A stretch of 64,000 nt of DNA from Alisma plantago-aquatica (Eukaryota > Streptophyta > Magnoliopsida > Alismatales > Alismataceae), in NCBI GenBank assembly GCA_963693085.1, contig OY856409.1, forward strand, positions 299,316,558 to 299,380,557. The letters run 5' to 3'. The position numbers were made by a program, and so were the translations under genes. Below, in pieces: positions 1 to 10,850 of this stretch; position 1 is the first letter of the stretch; each line of letters opens with the position of its first letter. The notes under the pieces were generated by a model. That model made no database searches and was not told where the DNA came from. It worked only from the letters and a program-made list of their open reading frames with translations.

Positions 1-495
1 ATTTACAATTGTCTCACCCCATTGGATCCAGCTTTTTAGGTGGACGCGGACAATGATGCAGAATTCCATTGCAAGGGATGGATAATAGTTGTATCAGCAA
101 GGACAATAGTAATATCTTAGGTGGATATACTGCCTGTCAAGTTATGTAGTTAGAAAGTTCTATGTGTCGTCTCTATACTCTCAGGTCCTCAGAAGTTTTT
201 AGTCAGTGTTTTTGGTGAATCGATCTGAGGTTTTGGCTTGATACCTCAAGATTCATATACTGTCTGTATATAATGTTTATAAGACAGTTGATGATGTAGT
301 TTTTGAAAAGAGATGGTACAAGTTATGTACGTTTGAACCAGAATGTAATTGTTATACAATGGTTCTTGATGGGAAAGATTTCCTATGTATGGATCTCTTT
401 GCAAAAAGTTTTAATTTTTAGTGATTTTTAGTAATCTGCTGCAAATAATTTGCTTCCGCTTAAGTTAATCTTGTTTTCACAAGACGGACGTTACA
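1..495 (+). mobile_element. Gypsy LTR, 3' end fragment
   Basis: This stretch is the reverse complement of the first ~500 bases of the long LTRs at 7844 and 17368: blocks around 'ggtacaagttatgtac', 'cctatgtatggatctctttgcaaaa' and 'cttccgcttaagtt' all match, with many substitutions. Read on the plus strand it is the 3' end of an LTR, ending ...GACGTTACA at 495. The rest of the LTR lies off the left edge. It abuts LINE endonuclease sequence at 496, so it appears to have inserted into that LINE. It could belong to a full element or a solo LTR; the window does not show which. Confidence 0.75.
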
Positions 496-497
496 AT

Positions 498-1178
498 AGT
501 GATTCGAGTAATTATAGGTGATGAACTTCATTTTGGAACTGGGGAATTTAGACAGCCTATCATCATTGACAAAGGCTCTATCAAGTTTGCACGCCACCCT
601 TTAGCAACACCTTGTTTATTATGCCAAGTATAAACCTCATTACCAATGACAGGTAGTTCAGTTAGGCCAGCATTGTCGAGAGCAACATTAAAAGAACTGA
701 GGATGATAGAGGGCACCTCTTGACCCCCCACCATCTCGTCTTGCTTCCTGATATTATTGAAGTCGCTAGTAATAAGCCAAGCATCATCTATACAGGTAGC
801 AATCCTCTCCAAGGTATTCCATAGAATAGAACATTCAGACACAGAGTTCCTAGCATAGATAGCAGTAGTGTAGATAGTGAGTCTGCCTTTATTAATGCAT
901 TTCATAGTGACATGTTGATCATCCATCTCAATCACAGAAGTAATCCAGAAATTAGGATTCCACCTGACATAGATACAGCCATTATGATCATGCAGATGAT
1001 TAGAGACCCATAACCAGCCTTTAGGGAACATACGGTCAGATGTGTGGATCATGTGAGACTTGATTTTAGATTCAACAAGAATATCCATAGTCTCTTTATT
1101 TTCAAGGATGGTTCTCCTCACTTCTTTCTTCTTATGCAGCTTCCCAAAGCCACACACATTAGACATGAGAAAGGTCAT
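498..1178 (-). pseudogene. LINE ORF2 start: apurinic-type endonuclease, truncated
   Basis: The endonuclease of LINE ORF2 nicks target DNA to prime reverse transcription. The 216-residue reading frame from 1178 begins 'MSNVCGFG' (family W-N-x-R-G), then 'ILVESKI' (family L-x-E-T/S-K, catalytic Glu), 'YTTAIYA' and 'AWLITSDFNNI' (family G-D-F-N, Asp and Asn kept, Gly replaced). It stops near 528, and family-like residues continue in another frame up to the LTR edge at 495. The final SDH motif, the reverse transcriptase and everything after are absent. It is a fragment and inactive. Confidence 0.75.
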
Positions 1179-2610
1179 TAATGACCTCTGGCATCCGAGC
1201 GGGTCTTACGAGATCCATCCCCTTTGGACACCATGGAAGCCGTGGATGATGAACCAGTGGATCGTCTAACTACTGAGTCATCAATCACACCCGAACCAGT
1301 AGCGCACGCATCCATTACTGAGCCGAGCAAAGTGTCTGACCCGTCATTGACAGCATCAACACCCACGTTGTCATCAGACACGCGACGCAGCACATACCCT
1401 CCGTCTATCCTAGCCGCAACCGGAGACACGACCGGAGGCACAACTGGAGACACAACGTCTGATCCGCCAAGACCCTTTGATGAGCCAACCCCTCCTTCTG
1501 TCCCTGTATCATTTCCGTCGCTTGAGTTATGCCCCTGATCAGCTGCTACTCTTGCATCTGCAATGCCATGCCCATGGCCCATTAAACTAGCACTAGTAGT
1601 GCCACCATCAGCTCTTGAGGATGAAGCACTGCCCGAGGAAGAAGCACCACCACTGCTCAAGCTCACAACCATAACTTAGTCGTCATCTAGTTCGTTCACC
1701 GTAGTATTATCCACCACCATTCTTTGCCCTTCTTCCCTACCACCTTCCAAACCTACGTCAATGGAGAAGGAACCTCCACATCCTTGATCAGATGGATAGG
1801 ACAGTCAGACCCATCGTGGCCAAACACTTTACACTCAGTGCACCTCCTCGGTACATGCTCATACTTAATCTTCACCGGCATTGGGTCGCGCCGAGGCATG
1901 TTGACCCACACCTCCTAAGGTGGCTCCTCGTCGGCGTCAATTTCCACCAGTGCACGTGCCTCCCCAAATGATTCTTGGCCAAGTGACTTGAAGTCAATTC
2001 GGAGTAGCTTCCCTACGCCACTGGCCACGATCCCAACTGCCCTTGGGGACCAGTTGCGCCCCATGATGGGTATGTTAATCCAGACCGACAAAGTGCTGAA
2101 GAAATCCTTCTACAGGTCATCTCCTGTCTTGTAGTCCTCGACGACCACCAGACGAATGTCGAACCACCGCGGTCCACCGTTAATGATACTCTTCTTATCT
2201 TCTGTCGAGTTGAAATGGAGGAGGAAGAACTTGTTTGGTTTGGAGAACAGATCGAAGCCACCCTTAGGCTTCCAAACCCTACATATCCAAGCAAGAAGAT
2301 GATGGTAGTAAGGTGTTTTTCCCATCACGTAAATGATCTCTATGTGCTCCCAGCACTTCTCCATGGCATCGTATGTCAGTTCATCAATGGTCATGAATCT
2401 TTTGCCATCGATCTTCTCGGGTGGGCTGAAGGAGTGCTTCTCGCTCTCAAGGCCGCCGCCGGCAATGACTTTATTCCAAGCCCATATGATGACGGGGTGC
2501 TCGGTCACAGCAGGTTCCCCAGCACCAGGAGACACTGCCGCAGCCATTACATCGGGAAAAGAGGACCCCCCTCTGAGGGGAAGGGAGGAGCTTACCTCGG
2601 GATCGCCCAA
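1178..2610 (-). pseudogene. LINE ORF1, DUF4283 and zinc knuckle, degraded
   Basis: ORF1 of plant L1-type LINEs is a nucleic-acid-binding protein that packages the element RNA. From the start codon at 2610 the first 166 residues contain the DUF4283 pattern: a conserved 'WNKVIAG' opening, 'SFSPPEKIDGKRFM', then 'GRVWKPKG'-like and 'INGGPRWFDIRLVVVEDY', with the usual 'rrfmi..l.p.w..kg...' rhythm. A CCHC knuckle, C-x2-C-x4-H-x4-C (CTECKVFGHDGSDC), lies near 1810-1855. The last ~160 residues (1672-1178) are Ser/Gly/Asp-rich and probably disordered. Frame changes separate the DUF4283, knuckle and tail blocks, so it is not a working gene. The stop overlaps the next start by one base (TAATG at 1178), a possible reinitiation arrangement. 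Confidence 0.7.
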
Positions 2611-2649
2611 TCATCACTGAGGCGGTGCTAGCCCTAGAGCGTCTGCGTC

Positions 2650-5395
2650 TCTTTTTTATTTTTGTGCATCCATGCACCCATTGCTTGGTTTTCTTACATC
2701 TGAAGAAAGTGGTATTGTTTCTATCCAACAACACTTCCTCCCAGACACCTCTCACAAAGCTGCAATCTCTTAGAGCGTGCAACATGGTCTCCTTAATTGA
2801 CTCACATCTGGGACATTTGCTACAGTTTGTTAATTTTCTCTAGACACGTTTGTAGTTTGTTAGGAGTCCATCATGCATCATTAGCCAAATGAAGATCTTA
2901 ATCCTTTTTGGTAGTTTGTATTTCTAGATTTCTTTCCAATTTTTCTCGACCCGGTCATCTTTCCGTTCCCTTAACTTCATGTAAGCTGATCTTGTCATAA
3001 AATTTCTAGTAACAGTGAGGCTCCAGGCCCATACATCCTCACCATCATCATGCATAGGGGATTTGATTCTATTAATTGCATTGACTAGGCTGCTGGGTAA
3101 CCACTCCTCTAGAAATGCACTATCCTAGTTCCCATTCAGATCCACTATACTTCCTACTTTCAAGTCAAGGAGCTCATTAGGCATAGGTTTAACCATGTGA
3201 TGAATGATAACAAGACCATGCCTCCACCACCTATCAGTCCAAGCATTGATATTGAGGCCATTCATAGGCACCATGTAATAGTTTGTATTGATAAAATCCT
3301 TACCCGCACAGACCGTCCTTACAAGTCTATAAAGATACAACTTCTTCCCTTCCCGGCTCCCATTGAGTTTCTGCCTCATACAATTATTCTAGAGGGACTT
3401 CCTACCATCTGTTATATCCCAGGTGTGCTTATATAGAAGGGTCAAATTCCAATCCCGCATAGTTTTTAGTCCCAAACTGCCATCACGTTTGCTACAAGTT
3501 ACTTTATTCTAGGCCACTAAGGTGAGGGGATGGGCTCTATGATTACCACCCCAAATGAGCATGCGTATAACGCCATCAATTCTATCACAGAGTTGGAGAG
3601 GGATGACCACAGTCTGCATAGCATACATCGAGATACCCTCCAAGGTAGACTTAGTCTAGCAGACCCTCCCAACCATGGATAAAGCACCTAGCTGACCAAG
3701 CTGCTTCTCTCCCTCTCACCTTATCAAGAATGTCATTATAGGTGTCCTTCGTCACTCGCTTATGAATTATCGACACCCCCTTGTTTTTACCCAAATCATC
3801 AGTGCTCTGGTTTCCACTCGTCCTGTTGATAAGCCTCCTATGGTATCTGCTAACACTTTTTGAAAAGAAAATCATGGTCTTGGACAAGAAATAGATTAAC
3901 TCAAGGCTTTCTCAAAAAGGTTGAAACACTCCTTTATTGCCTTCATCTGAACAATGCTCGCATGAGCAAACAATATCAAATCATTCACAAAGCACATGTG
4001 GGATATCTTTATCCCATCAATGCCCAACTTCACTGGTTTCCAACGCCCCTGATCAACTATCCATTGTATCATTTGGATAAGGCTTTCCAGGCATAGTGCG
4101 AAAAGATAAGGTGAGAGGGGATCACCCTGACGCAAGCCACAACTCACTTTGAACGATGGAGATGCCTTCCTGTTCCATGTAATAGTGGTTTCACCCTACG
4201 TAATTGAAGCCGTAATGTAGTCCAATATATGTTGTGAAAGTCCAACTCTAGTAATTGTGTCCCTGATAAACACCCAATCCATTTGATCGTATGCCTTAGC
4301 GAGGTCAACCTTTATAGCCATTGTCTTGGCCCCTTTTTTTCGTTTCATGGTGTGCACAAGCTCTTAGACCAAAGCAATGTTGTCAGTAATACGCCTTCCA
4401 GGAACAAAACTGCTCTGCGCATTGGACACCCACTTGGGGATGAGAGGTTTCAACCGTTCCACCACTACCTTGGAGATCATCTTCAGTGCTAAATTATTCA
4501 AGGAAATGGGTCATAGGTTCTCGCACTTATCTAGGGCTTAGACCTTTGGTATAAGCACTAGCATTGAATGACATAGGCTCTTAGGAACCCTCCCCTCATT
4601 AATGGCTTCTTGAACTATTGTGACGATTCTAGGGCCAACAATGCTCCAGTTTTTTTAATAGAGGTCCCAATAACTCTGTCTGGCCCAACCACTTTCACAG
4701 GATCCATCACCTTTACCACATATAAAATCTCAATCTCTGACAGACAACTCCCAATAGTTGCTTGATGTCCTGTGTTAATGGACTCGAACGCCCCCAGGAA
4801 ATCAACGTGGTGCATATATCCTCTACGAACTGGGGACATCAACACGCTTTGGAAGTGTCTAGTTATGAGCTCCATGAGTTATGTCCCCCCGTAATCCACT
4901 CACTACTAGAGTTTCTCAATGCTTTGAGGTATTCCTTCTCCTTCTTTGATTGGTAAAGTTATGGTAAAACCTTGTACTATTATCACCTTCAACTAGCCAG
5001 CTGACATGAATTATGTGCTTTAGGTCATCTTCCTCCATCTTAAGGACGTCATCAAGCTGGGCTTGGAAGCTCGCACACAAAGCATCAAATATCTCGTTGA
5101 ACTATTCTGCAAGTTCAATATGCAGCTTATTTATATTGGTGATCAGCCAGTCTTTTCTCAGCTTTGCCTCTTTCCTAGTTTTTCTATCTCATTTTAAGAT
5201 CTCCCCTTAGGCATCAGATAGAGCGGTGTTAAAATTTTCATTGTGATTCCATACACTTTCCAGCACAGTCGTAAACTCAGGATGATTCTACCATGAAGCT
5301 CGGGTGATGAAGTGGCATTGATGGGAGTTGCATGCACGAAATCAAATCAAGAGTGGGCAGTGGTCTGAGCCCATTCTCAGGAGGTGCTCCACCAG
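2650..5395 (-). mobile_element. LINE (L1-type), 5'-truncated copy
   Basis: Minus-strand LINE remnant that starts inside the endonuclease (the 'EHLLRMGSDHCPLL' region near 5345-5390) and runs through the reverse transcriptase to the zf-RVT domain, ending near 2650 in an A-rich patch. Such 5' truncation is usual for LINE insertions. It resembles the LINE at 48937-54790 domain for domain, but with much more damage. No clean target duplication was found. At its 3' end it is joined directly to the start of a second LINE. Confidence 0.75.
2650..5395 (-). pseudogene. LINE ORF2 remnant: EN tail, RT, zf-RVT
   Basis: Pieces of the LINE reverse transcriptase are spread over all three frames. In order on the minus strand: endonuclease end 'GSDHCPLL' (~5360), a spacer helix region (5280-4900), 'LNPVKVVGPDRV'-like RT entry (~4680-4740), RT palm start (4480-4280, 'FVPGRRITDN'- and 'MAIKVDLAKAYDQMDWVF'-like), 'CGLRQGDPLSPYLFALCLESL' (4147-4085), the catalytic box read as 'CFVNDLILFAHAS' (~3960) and zf-RVT 'HALRDCSFVRGVWEEVL' (2785-2710). 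The family catalytic motif is F-A-D-D. Here the first Asp is Asn, so besides the frameshifts the active site is lost. Confidence 0.75.
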
Positions 5396-6226
5396 AGCAT
5401 GGAGGTACTATTTCAATAGTTAAAGTCAATGAATTTATGATAAACTGAATGTTGTGATTATTGTCAATGATTATTGTATCATATTGCATGAACATTAAGA
5501 GTAATGACAAGATTAAGATTCTAAGAGAAAGATAATGATTAAAAGATAAGCTTATATAAGATCCTCACCCAGAGGCTCCTCAGAGAAAAACTAAGAGGCA
5601 CTTCAGAGCATAAGAGAAGAGGCACTTAGGTGCAACCCAAGAGATACTTTGGTGCATAAGAGAAGAGGCACTTCGGTGCAAAATCTGAGGATTCTTATAT
5701 AGGTCACAGTAAAATACATAATCTAAAAGAAATTCTCTTTTTAATGTTTAATGTTTAAAGTTTATTTTTCAGTTTAGATGTTTTCTTAAAATATATAATA
5801 TGTTCAATTCCACTTACCGATTTGTTTGATCCATGGTTGGAGGTGTGATGCCCATAGGAAAGGATAAACATCAAGGATAAAGCTATCTAAGGACTAACTG
5901 AAGAAGGAGTTCAAGGACATATGAGACCATACCTGGTGGGGTGCCAATTATCCATAGAATAGATTTCCTTTATGTTTATGAGACACATGTTTTATTTGTA
6001 GTGTGAGTGTTTATGAGAATGTTTAGGATATCTAAGAGCAAACATGTTTAGTTTTGTTCATGTGTGAGTTGTGTTGAGGACTTGAGTATGAGAATTGTTA
6101 TTTCATCCTATGTTGGTTTATATATGAACTTTATTTTTATTCAATGATAATCATGTTTGTGACATCCCAATGAGATTTATGTTTCCTCTCAGTATTGTGC
6201 ATGTTTTAGAAAATTGGGGTGTTACA
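5396..6226 (-). mobile_element. Gypsy-type LTR fragment (minus strand)
   Basis: Read on the minus strand this begins TGTAACACCCC at 6226, a common plant gypsy LTR start. It is clearly related to the segment ending at 47732: shared blocks include 'actttatttttat.caatgat.atcatgttt.tgac' and 'attggggtgtta'. It abuts copia RNase H sequence at 6227 and LINE sequence at about 5396, so only part of the LTR remains and its 3' end is not visible. A short tandem repeat sits at 5572-5690. No coding sequence is seen. Confidence 0.55.
5572..5690. repeat. Short degenerate tandem repeat in LTR fragment
   Basis: About four diverged copies of a unit containing 'agaggcacttcggtgca' alternate with 'taagagaagaggcac' (at roughly 5573, 5596, 5627 and 5660). 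It lies inside the LTR fragment and has no coding potential. Unequal pairing or replication slippage is the likely origin. Confidence 0.6.
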
Positions 6227-7843
6227 TTAATCCCACGTGATCTAACATGAATTTCATGCTTCTTCTGTGAAACTACTTTCATCAAGGGATCAACAACGTT
6301 GATCTCAGTTGGTACCCTACAAATCTTTAGATCTCCTTGATGTATGATCTCTTGTATGAGATGGAACCAGTGTTGTATGTGCTTTGAACTTTGAGTGATC
6401 TTGGTTCCTTAGCTTGTGCAATAGCCCCATTGTTTTCACAATATAACTCTATTGCATCACTAATGCTTTGAACCACCCCAAGTTCAGTGATAAACATCTT
6501 CTCCAAATAGCTTCCTTTGCTACATTAGAGGCAGCAATGTACTCAACCGCTATTGTAGAATCAACAAATGTTCCTTTCTTGGAACTCTTCCAAACCACAA
6601 CTCTGTTGTTGAGGAAAAACACAAATCCATATTGTGATCTTAAGTCATATTTTTTAGTCTTGAATCTTGCATCCATGTAACCCTTTACCCCAACTCTTCC
6701 TCACCAATGTAGATAAGGAACTGATCCTTAGTTCTTCTCAAGTACTTAAGGATGTTCTTTATGGCAGTCCAGAGACTTTCACTGGGATCTGACTGATATC
6801 TACTCATCATGCTCAAGGCATATAAGACATTTGTACAAGTACGTAACATTGCATATTTAGTAGATCCAATTGCAGATGCATATGCATCTTACTCATGTGT
6901 TCCCATTCTTCACAATTATTAGGACATTGAGCTCTAGAGATACTAACACCGTGAGATATGGATAAGATTCCTCTCTTTGAGTTTTCCATGTTGAACCTTT
7001 TTAGCACTTTTCCAATGTATGTGTTGTGACTTAGGCCAAGAGGCCCTCTATATCTATCTCTATAGATCTTGATTCCAAAGATAAAGGATGCTTAGCCTAA
7101 ATTTTTCATTGAGAATTTAATTTGTAGCCAATTTTTTACCATTTGTAAGGTAGGGATGTCATTACCCATAAATAGTATGTCATCTACATACAATATGAGG
7201 AATACAATCATGCTCCTACTAACCTTCTTGTAAACACATGATTCATCTTCATTTTGACTAAAGCCAAACTCTGTGACCGTTTTGTCAAATTGAAGATTCT
7301 AGCTCTGAGATGCTTGCTTCAATCCATAGATTGACCTTTGTAGCTTACAAAATTATTTGCATCCTTTGGATTTATAAAACTCTTAGGTTGTGTCATGTAC
7401 ACATTCTAAGGAAGATTCCCATTAAGGAATGTTTTTAATATCCATCTACCAAATTTTAGAGTCATAATAAGCTGCAATGACAAGCATGATCTTGATGGAT
7501 TTAACCATGACAACTGGAGAAAAGGTTTTTCCATAATCAACACCTTGAACTTGTATGATACCATTTGCAACCAATCAACCTTTATAGGTTTGTATAATAC
7601 CATCCATGTTAGTCTTCTTCTTGAACACCCACTTGCACCCTATGGTTTTTACCCGTTTAGGTGGATCCAACAAGGTCTATACCTTATTTGTTTACATGAT
7701 TTCCATCTTAGATCTCATGGAGTCAAGCTACCTCTCAGACTCTGGTCCCTTAATAACTTCTAGGTAGGTTTTTGGTTCATCTCTAATGACCAAGTCATTG
7801 CCTTCTTGAGTCACAAGATAACCAAATCTTTCAGTATCAATGT
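6227..7843 (-). pseudogene. Copia reverse transcriptase and RNase H remnant
   Basis: C-terminal part of the copia polyprotein, which copies element RNA into cDNA and removes the RNA strand. It opens at 7843 with the pre-RT linker 'DTERFGYLVTQEG' and 'DEPKTYLEVIKGPES'. The RT catalytic box 'LILYVDDILFMGNDI' (Y-V-D-D) lies near 7160-7200. RNase H is recognised by 'GFVFFLNNRVVVWKSSKKGTFVDSTIAVEYIAAS' -type sequence at 6660-6530, read in shorter runs such as 'SKKGTFVDSTIAVEYIAAS', and the tail 'IHQGDLKICRVPTEINVVDP' at about 6340-6280. Stops and frameshifts break it (for example near 7690, 7400 and 6690). It is inactive. Confidence 0.8.
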
Positions 7844-9667
7844 TGTGACGCTCAACTCACAAAAACATGATTTACTTAAGCGGAAGCTTTTGTTAGTAGC
7901 GAATTACTGAAATTCACTAAAAATTAAAACCTTTTTACAAAGAGACCCATACATTGGAAAACTCTTTCAAAAGGAACCAAAGTAATTTAATTACATATTG
8001 GTTCACAAGTACATGTCCTGTACCATCTTTTTTTGAGAATTACAAGCATAAACTGCCCTGTTAAAACTATACATAGGCAATACAAGGACATCGAGGCACT
8101 AAGACAAAATCTCAGATCGATTCTTTAAAGTATTAACTACTGACTCCAATGACCTGAGAGTACATAGATGACACATAGGACTCTATTTACACATATACAA
8201 GACTTGACAGCCAGTGTCTCCACCTGAGAAAATCACTGTTGTTCCTGTTGTTGTTGTTGCTGCTCTTCCCTTGCTCTAGGGTTTCCGCTTTCTAATCTGC
8301 ATCTACCTAAAAATTGTTGGAGACCAACGGAGTGAGACCCAGTCCCAGCGAGAGATATAACTCTCTACCAAAAACATTATTATTATAGTTTATTAAAATA
8401 GAACTGAGCAGAGGAATCATATATATACAACAGCAAATGAATTATTGTCTAAGCAGATTAGAGCATTATTCTTAATCAAAGCATTTTAACTATAAGCAGC
8501 ATGTCATTTATTTAAGAAGGAATATGAAGAACATGTATAATATTTATCCTTCTAAGATATGTTAAACAATGGTAACATCAGCCAATGATTCTCATATATC
8601 ATCCTTAAAAAAATACGCTACATGGCTGATTACATTTTAAAATAATTCTTAATTAATGCCCTGAAGAGATGAAGTATACCGTTCATACTCCAACCGACCA
8701 CAATTACGTTAAGCATAGGTACCACACAAGGTCAATGGAAGAGATGGACTCCAAGGCCTCATCTTTCTCAGTTAGTGCAAGATTATATGGTAGAGACATC
8801 ATGTGTCAAACTGCAATTAGCTTGCCAGGGTATATTGGCATCTTCTCTATAGGGTTATAGCCGCAGCATATACTCTCTTCTGGCTTAGATCACACAGCTA
8901 ATGCCTGATATTGTTTTGTGGAGTCATGATCTGTATCCATACTCTTTTCAAGGTTATGGCACACAACCTATCCTATACATAGGTGGTAACACACAGTCGT
9001 CCCTACGGGGCATAAGGATATAATTTCCCATTTACCCCCATAGATTCAAAAATATGTGTTCCGAGTTTAACTCGTTTCACCATTCAGCAAATTCTGACAC
9101 TGATGGATATGTGGTCAGGGCAACTACATTATATGATATCACTTGATTAATTAAGTGTATTACCATATTCTTTTAGCATCAAACAAGTTTCCAAACATTA
9201 AATATTATGACAATTGCTACAAAGAATGGGTAATACTTTCATCAAGTATTGTTCAACTCTTTAATAAAGTATTGGGATCTTAATCCCTCATCTCATCAGG
9301 TACATTTCCATTTCTTAACAAGTTCATCATCATGATTATAGAATATGGGTATTCAAAACCCTCAGTTCATCATAGAATACTTGTTACCACTTATCAGGTA
9401 ACTTAATACCTTTAGGTCATATGACTAGGATAATCATGATTCTTGTTACACAAGCATTCTACATAGCTCATAAAGCTCATTTCACCTCTTGTTACCTCTT
9501 AGTAGGAAACAAGGCATATTATGGCTCATTAACAACTTTAATAAAAGAAACATCATAGCTCATACCTGGCTATGTTCATCTTCTCATGTTACCTGCATGG
9601 TTAGTACTTCATGACAACAGTTATAATGCTTATATATCCGCACCATGCAACACAAAGTAATACCAAT

Positions 9668-10090
9668 ATTCCCTTTCTAGGGTTAGGGTTTCCATTTCAT
9701 GTTAATCGGAGATACTCATCCTATTTCCCACATTAGGGTTATGATTTATCATCATATTGCCTAAAATTAGGGTTTCGTACATTATAACCCAAAATTAGGG
9801 TTTCTCATACCTTTACCCTGTTTTAGGGTTTCAAAACACATTACATCACCCTACATTAGGGATTTACATATTATTACCCTAAATTAGGGTTTCTCACCAC
9901 ATTTCCTCAAATTAGGGTTTTATGTAGCTTTAACCGAAATTAGGGTTTCACATTCCATTACCCATAATTAGGGTTTACATTCAATTACCCATAATTCAGG
10001 TTAACATCATCCCAATTAGGGTTTCACTCAGAATTTCCCTAAATTAGGATTTGGGTTCATCAATCACCTCAATTAGGGTTTCATGATCTC
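9668..10090. repeat. Telomere-motif (TTAGGGTTT) array in 3' LTR
   Basis: Roughly fifteen copies of 'attagggttt' spaced by about 20-30 bases of variable sequence (for example 'cataattagggtttacattca', 'caaattagggttttatgtag'). The core contains the plant telobox AAACCCTAA on the minus strand, the transcribed strand of the LTR. Spacing is irregular, so this is an interspersed motif array and not an internal telomere. The partner LTR has the same array with a different number of units. Confidence 0.8.
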
Positions 10091-10607
10091 TTTATCAAGG
10101 ATCATACCCTAATTACATATTTAATTCATTTTAAATGTGTTGAGGCTTGATTACTACTTGATTATTATACATGTATTAATTTCTCTCTCTCATCCTCTCT
10201 AGGACGTTCATTACTCCAATCTCGATTAGATTGAGTTAATCCTATATTCAAAAACATACATTTAAGGTTAGCTTGTGTGTTGAGTTGTTGCTTCCATAAA
10301 TATCAAAGGTTAACCCTACTAGGGTTACCAATCAATTAAGTACATTATGGATTCAACCTTTGTACTTACCTTTAGTAATCATTGGGTAATGAGTTTATTA
10401 CCTTCCTAGGTATAAAATGTATAAATCATCTACGTTCATTAAATATGCTTCCTTTGTAATCATCATTGAGGTACTTTATAAGTACTCAATTAGTTTTAGA
10501 GTTAATTGAACCTTCAAATGATTAGAAATCATTTAATCCATTAATTGGGCTTGATCAAATTGAACCATCAAAGGGTTGTGACCAAATTAAACTTTCAAAC
10601 GATTTTT

Positions 10608-10850
10608 CTTAAGTTGGATCTCCAAATGGTTTTGATCAAACATGCCCAAACAGTTTTGAACAATCATGTCCAAACAGTTTTGATCAAACATGCCCAAACG
10701 GTTTTGAACAATCATGTCCAAACGGTTTTGATCAAACATGCTCAAACGGTTTTAAACAATCATGTCCAAATAGTTTTAATCAAACATGTCCAAACGGTTC
10801 GATCAAACATGTCCAAACGGTTTGATACCATTTATACCTCCAAACGGTCT
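10608..10850. repeat. Tandem repeat 'ccaaacggttttgatcaaacatg' in 3' LTR
   Basis: A 22-23 base unit alternating two variants, 'gatcaaacatgcccaaacggtttt' and 'gaacaatcatgtccaaacggtttt', repeated about nine times. More scattered AAACGG/AAACGAT motifs follow to about 11100. It is the source of the repetitive translation in the window region 10545-10928. The same array is in the partner LTR at about 20190-20400. Confidence 0.85.

Larger units (their letters stand above)
496..2650 (-). mobile_element. LINE (L1-type), 5' half only
   Basis: Minus-strand non-LTR retrotransposon holding ORF1 (DUF4283 plus zinc knuckle) and the start of ORF2 (endonuclease). The reverse transcriptase is missing because the gypsy LTR at 1-495 interrupts the endonuclease. 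The 5' end abuts, at about 2650, the zf-RVT part of a different LINE. Its zinc knuckle (C-T-E-C...H...C) and its Ser/Gly-rich ORF1 tail differ from the LINE at 48937-54790, so it is a separate family. Confidence 0.75.

Noticed and set aside
1178..1672. Independent Ser/Gly-rich protein gene
   Set aside because: It is the low-complexity C-terminus of the LINE ORF1 on the same strand, ending at the ORF2 start.
5844..6226. Solo LTR of 383 bp bounded by TGTGATG...GTTACA
   Set aside because: Similarity with the segment ending at 47732 continues to the left of the TGTGATG, and no duplication is present, so the left edge is not an LTR boundary.
9668..10090. Interstitial telomere
   Set aside because: Units are separated by 20-30 bases of variable sequence and lie inside a duplicated LTR, not as contiguous TTTAGGG.
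10608..10850. CRISPR-like array
   Set aside because: Units are contiguous tandem copies without unique spacers, in a eukaryotic LTR.
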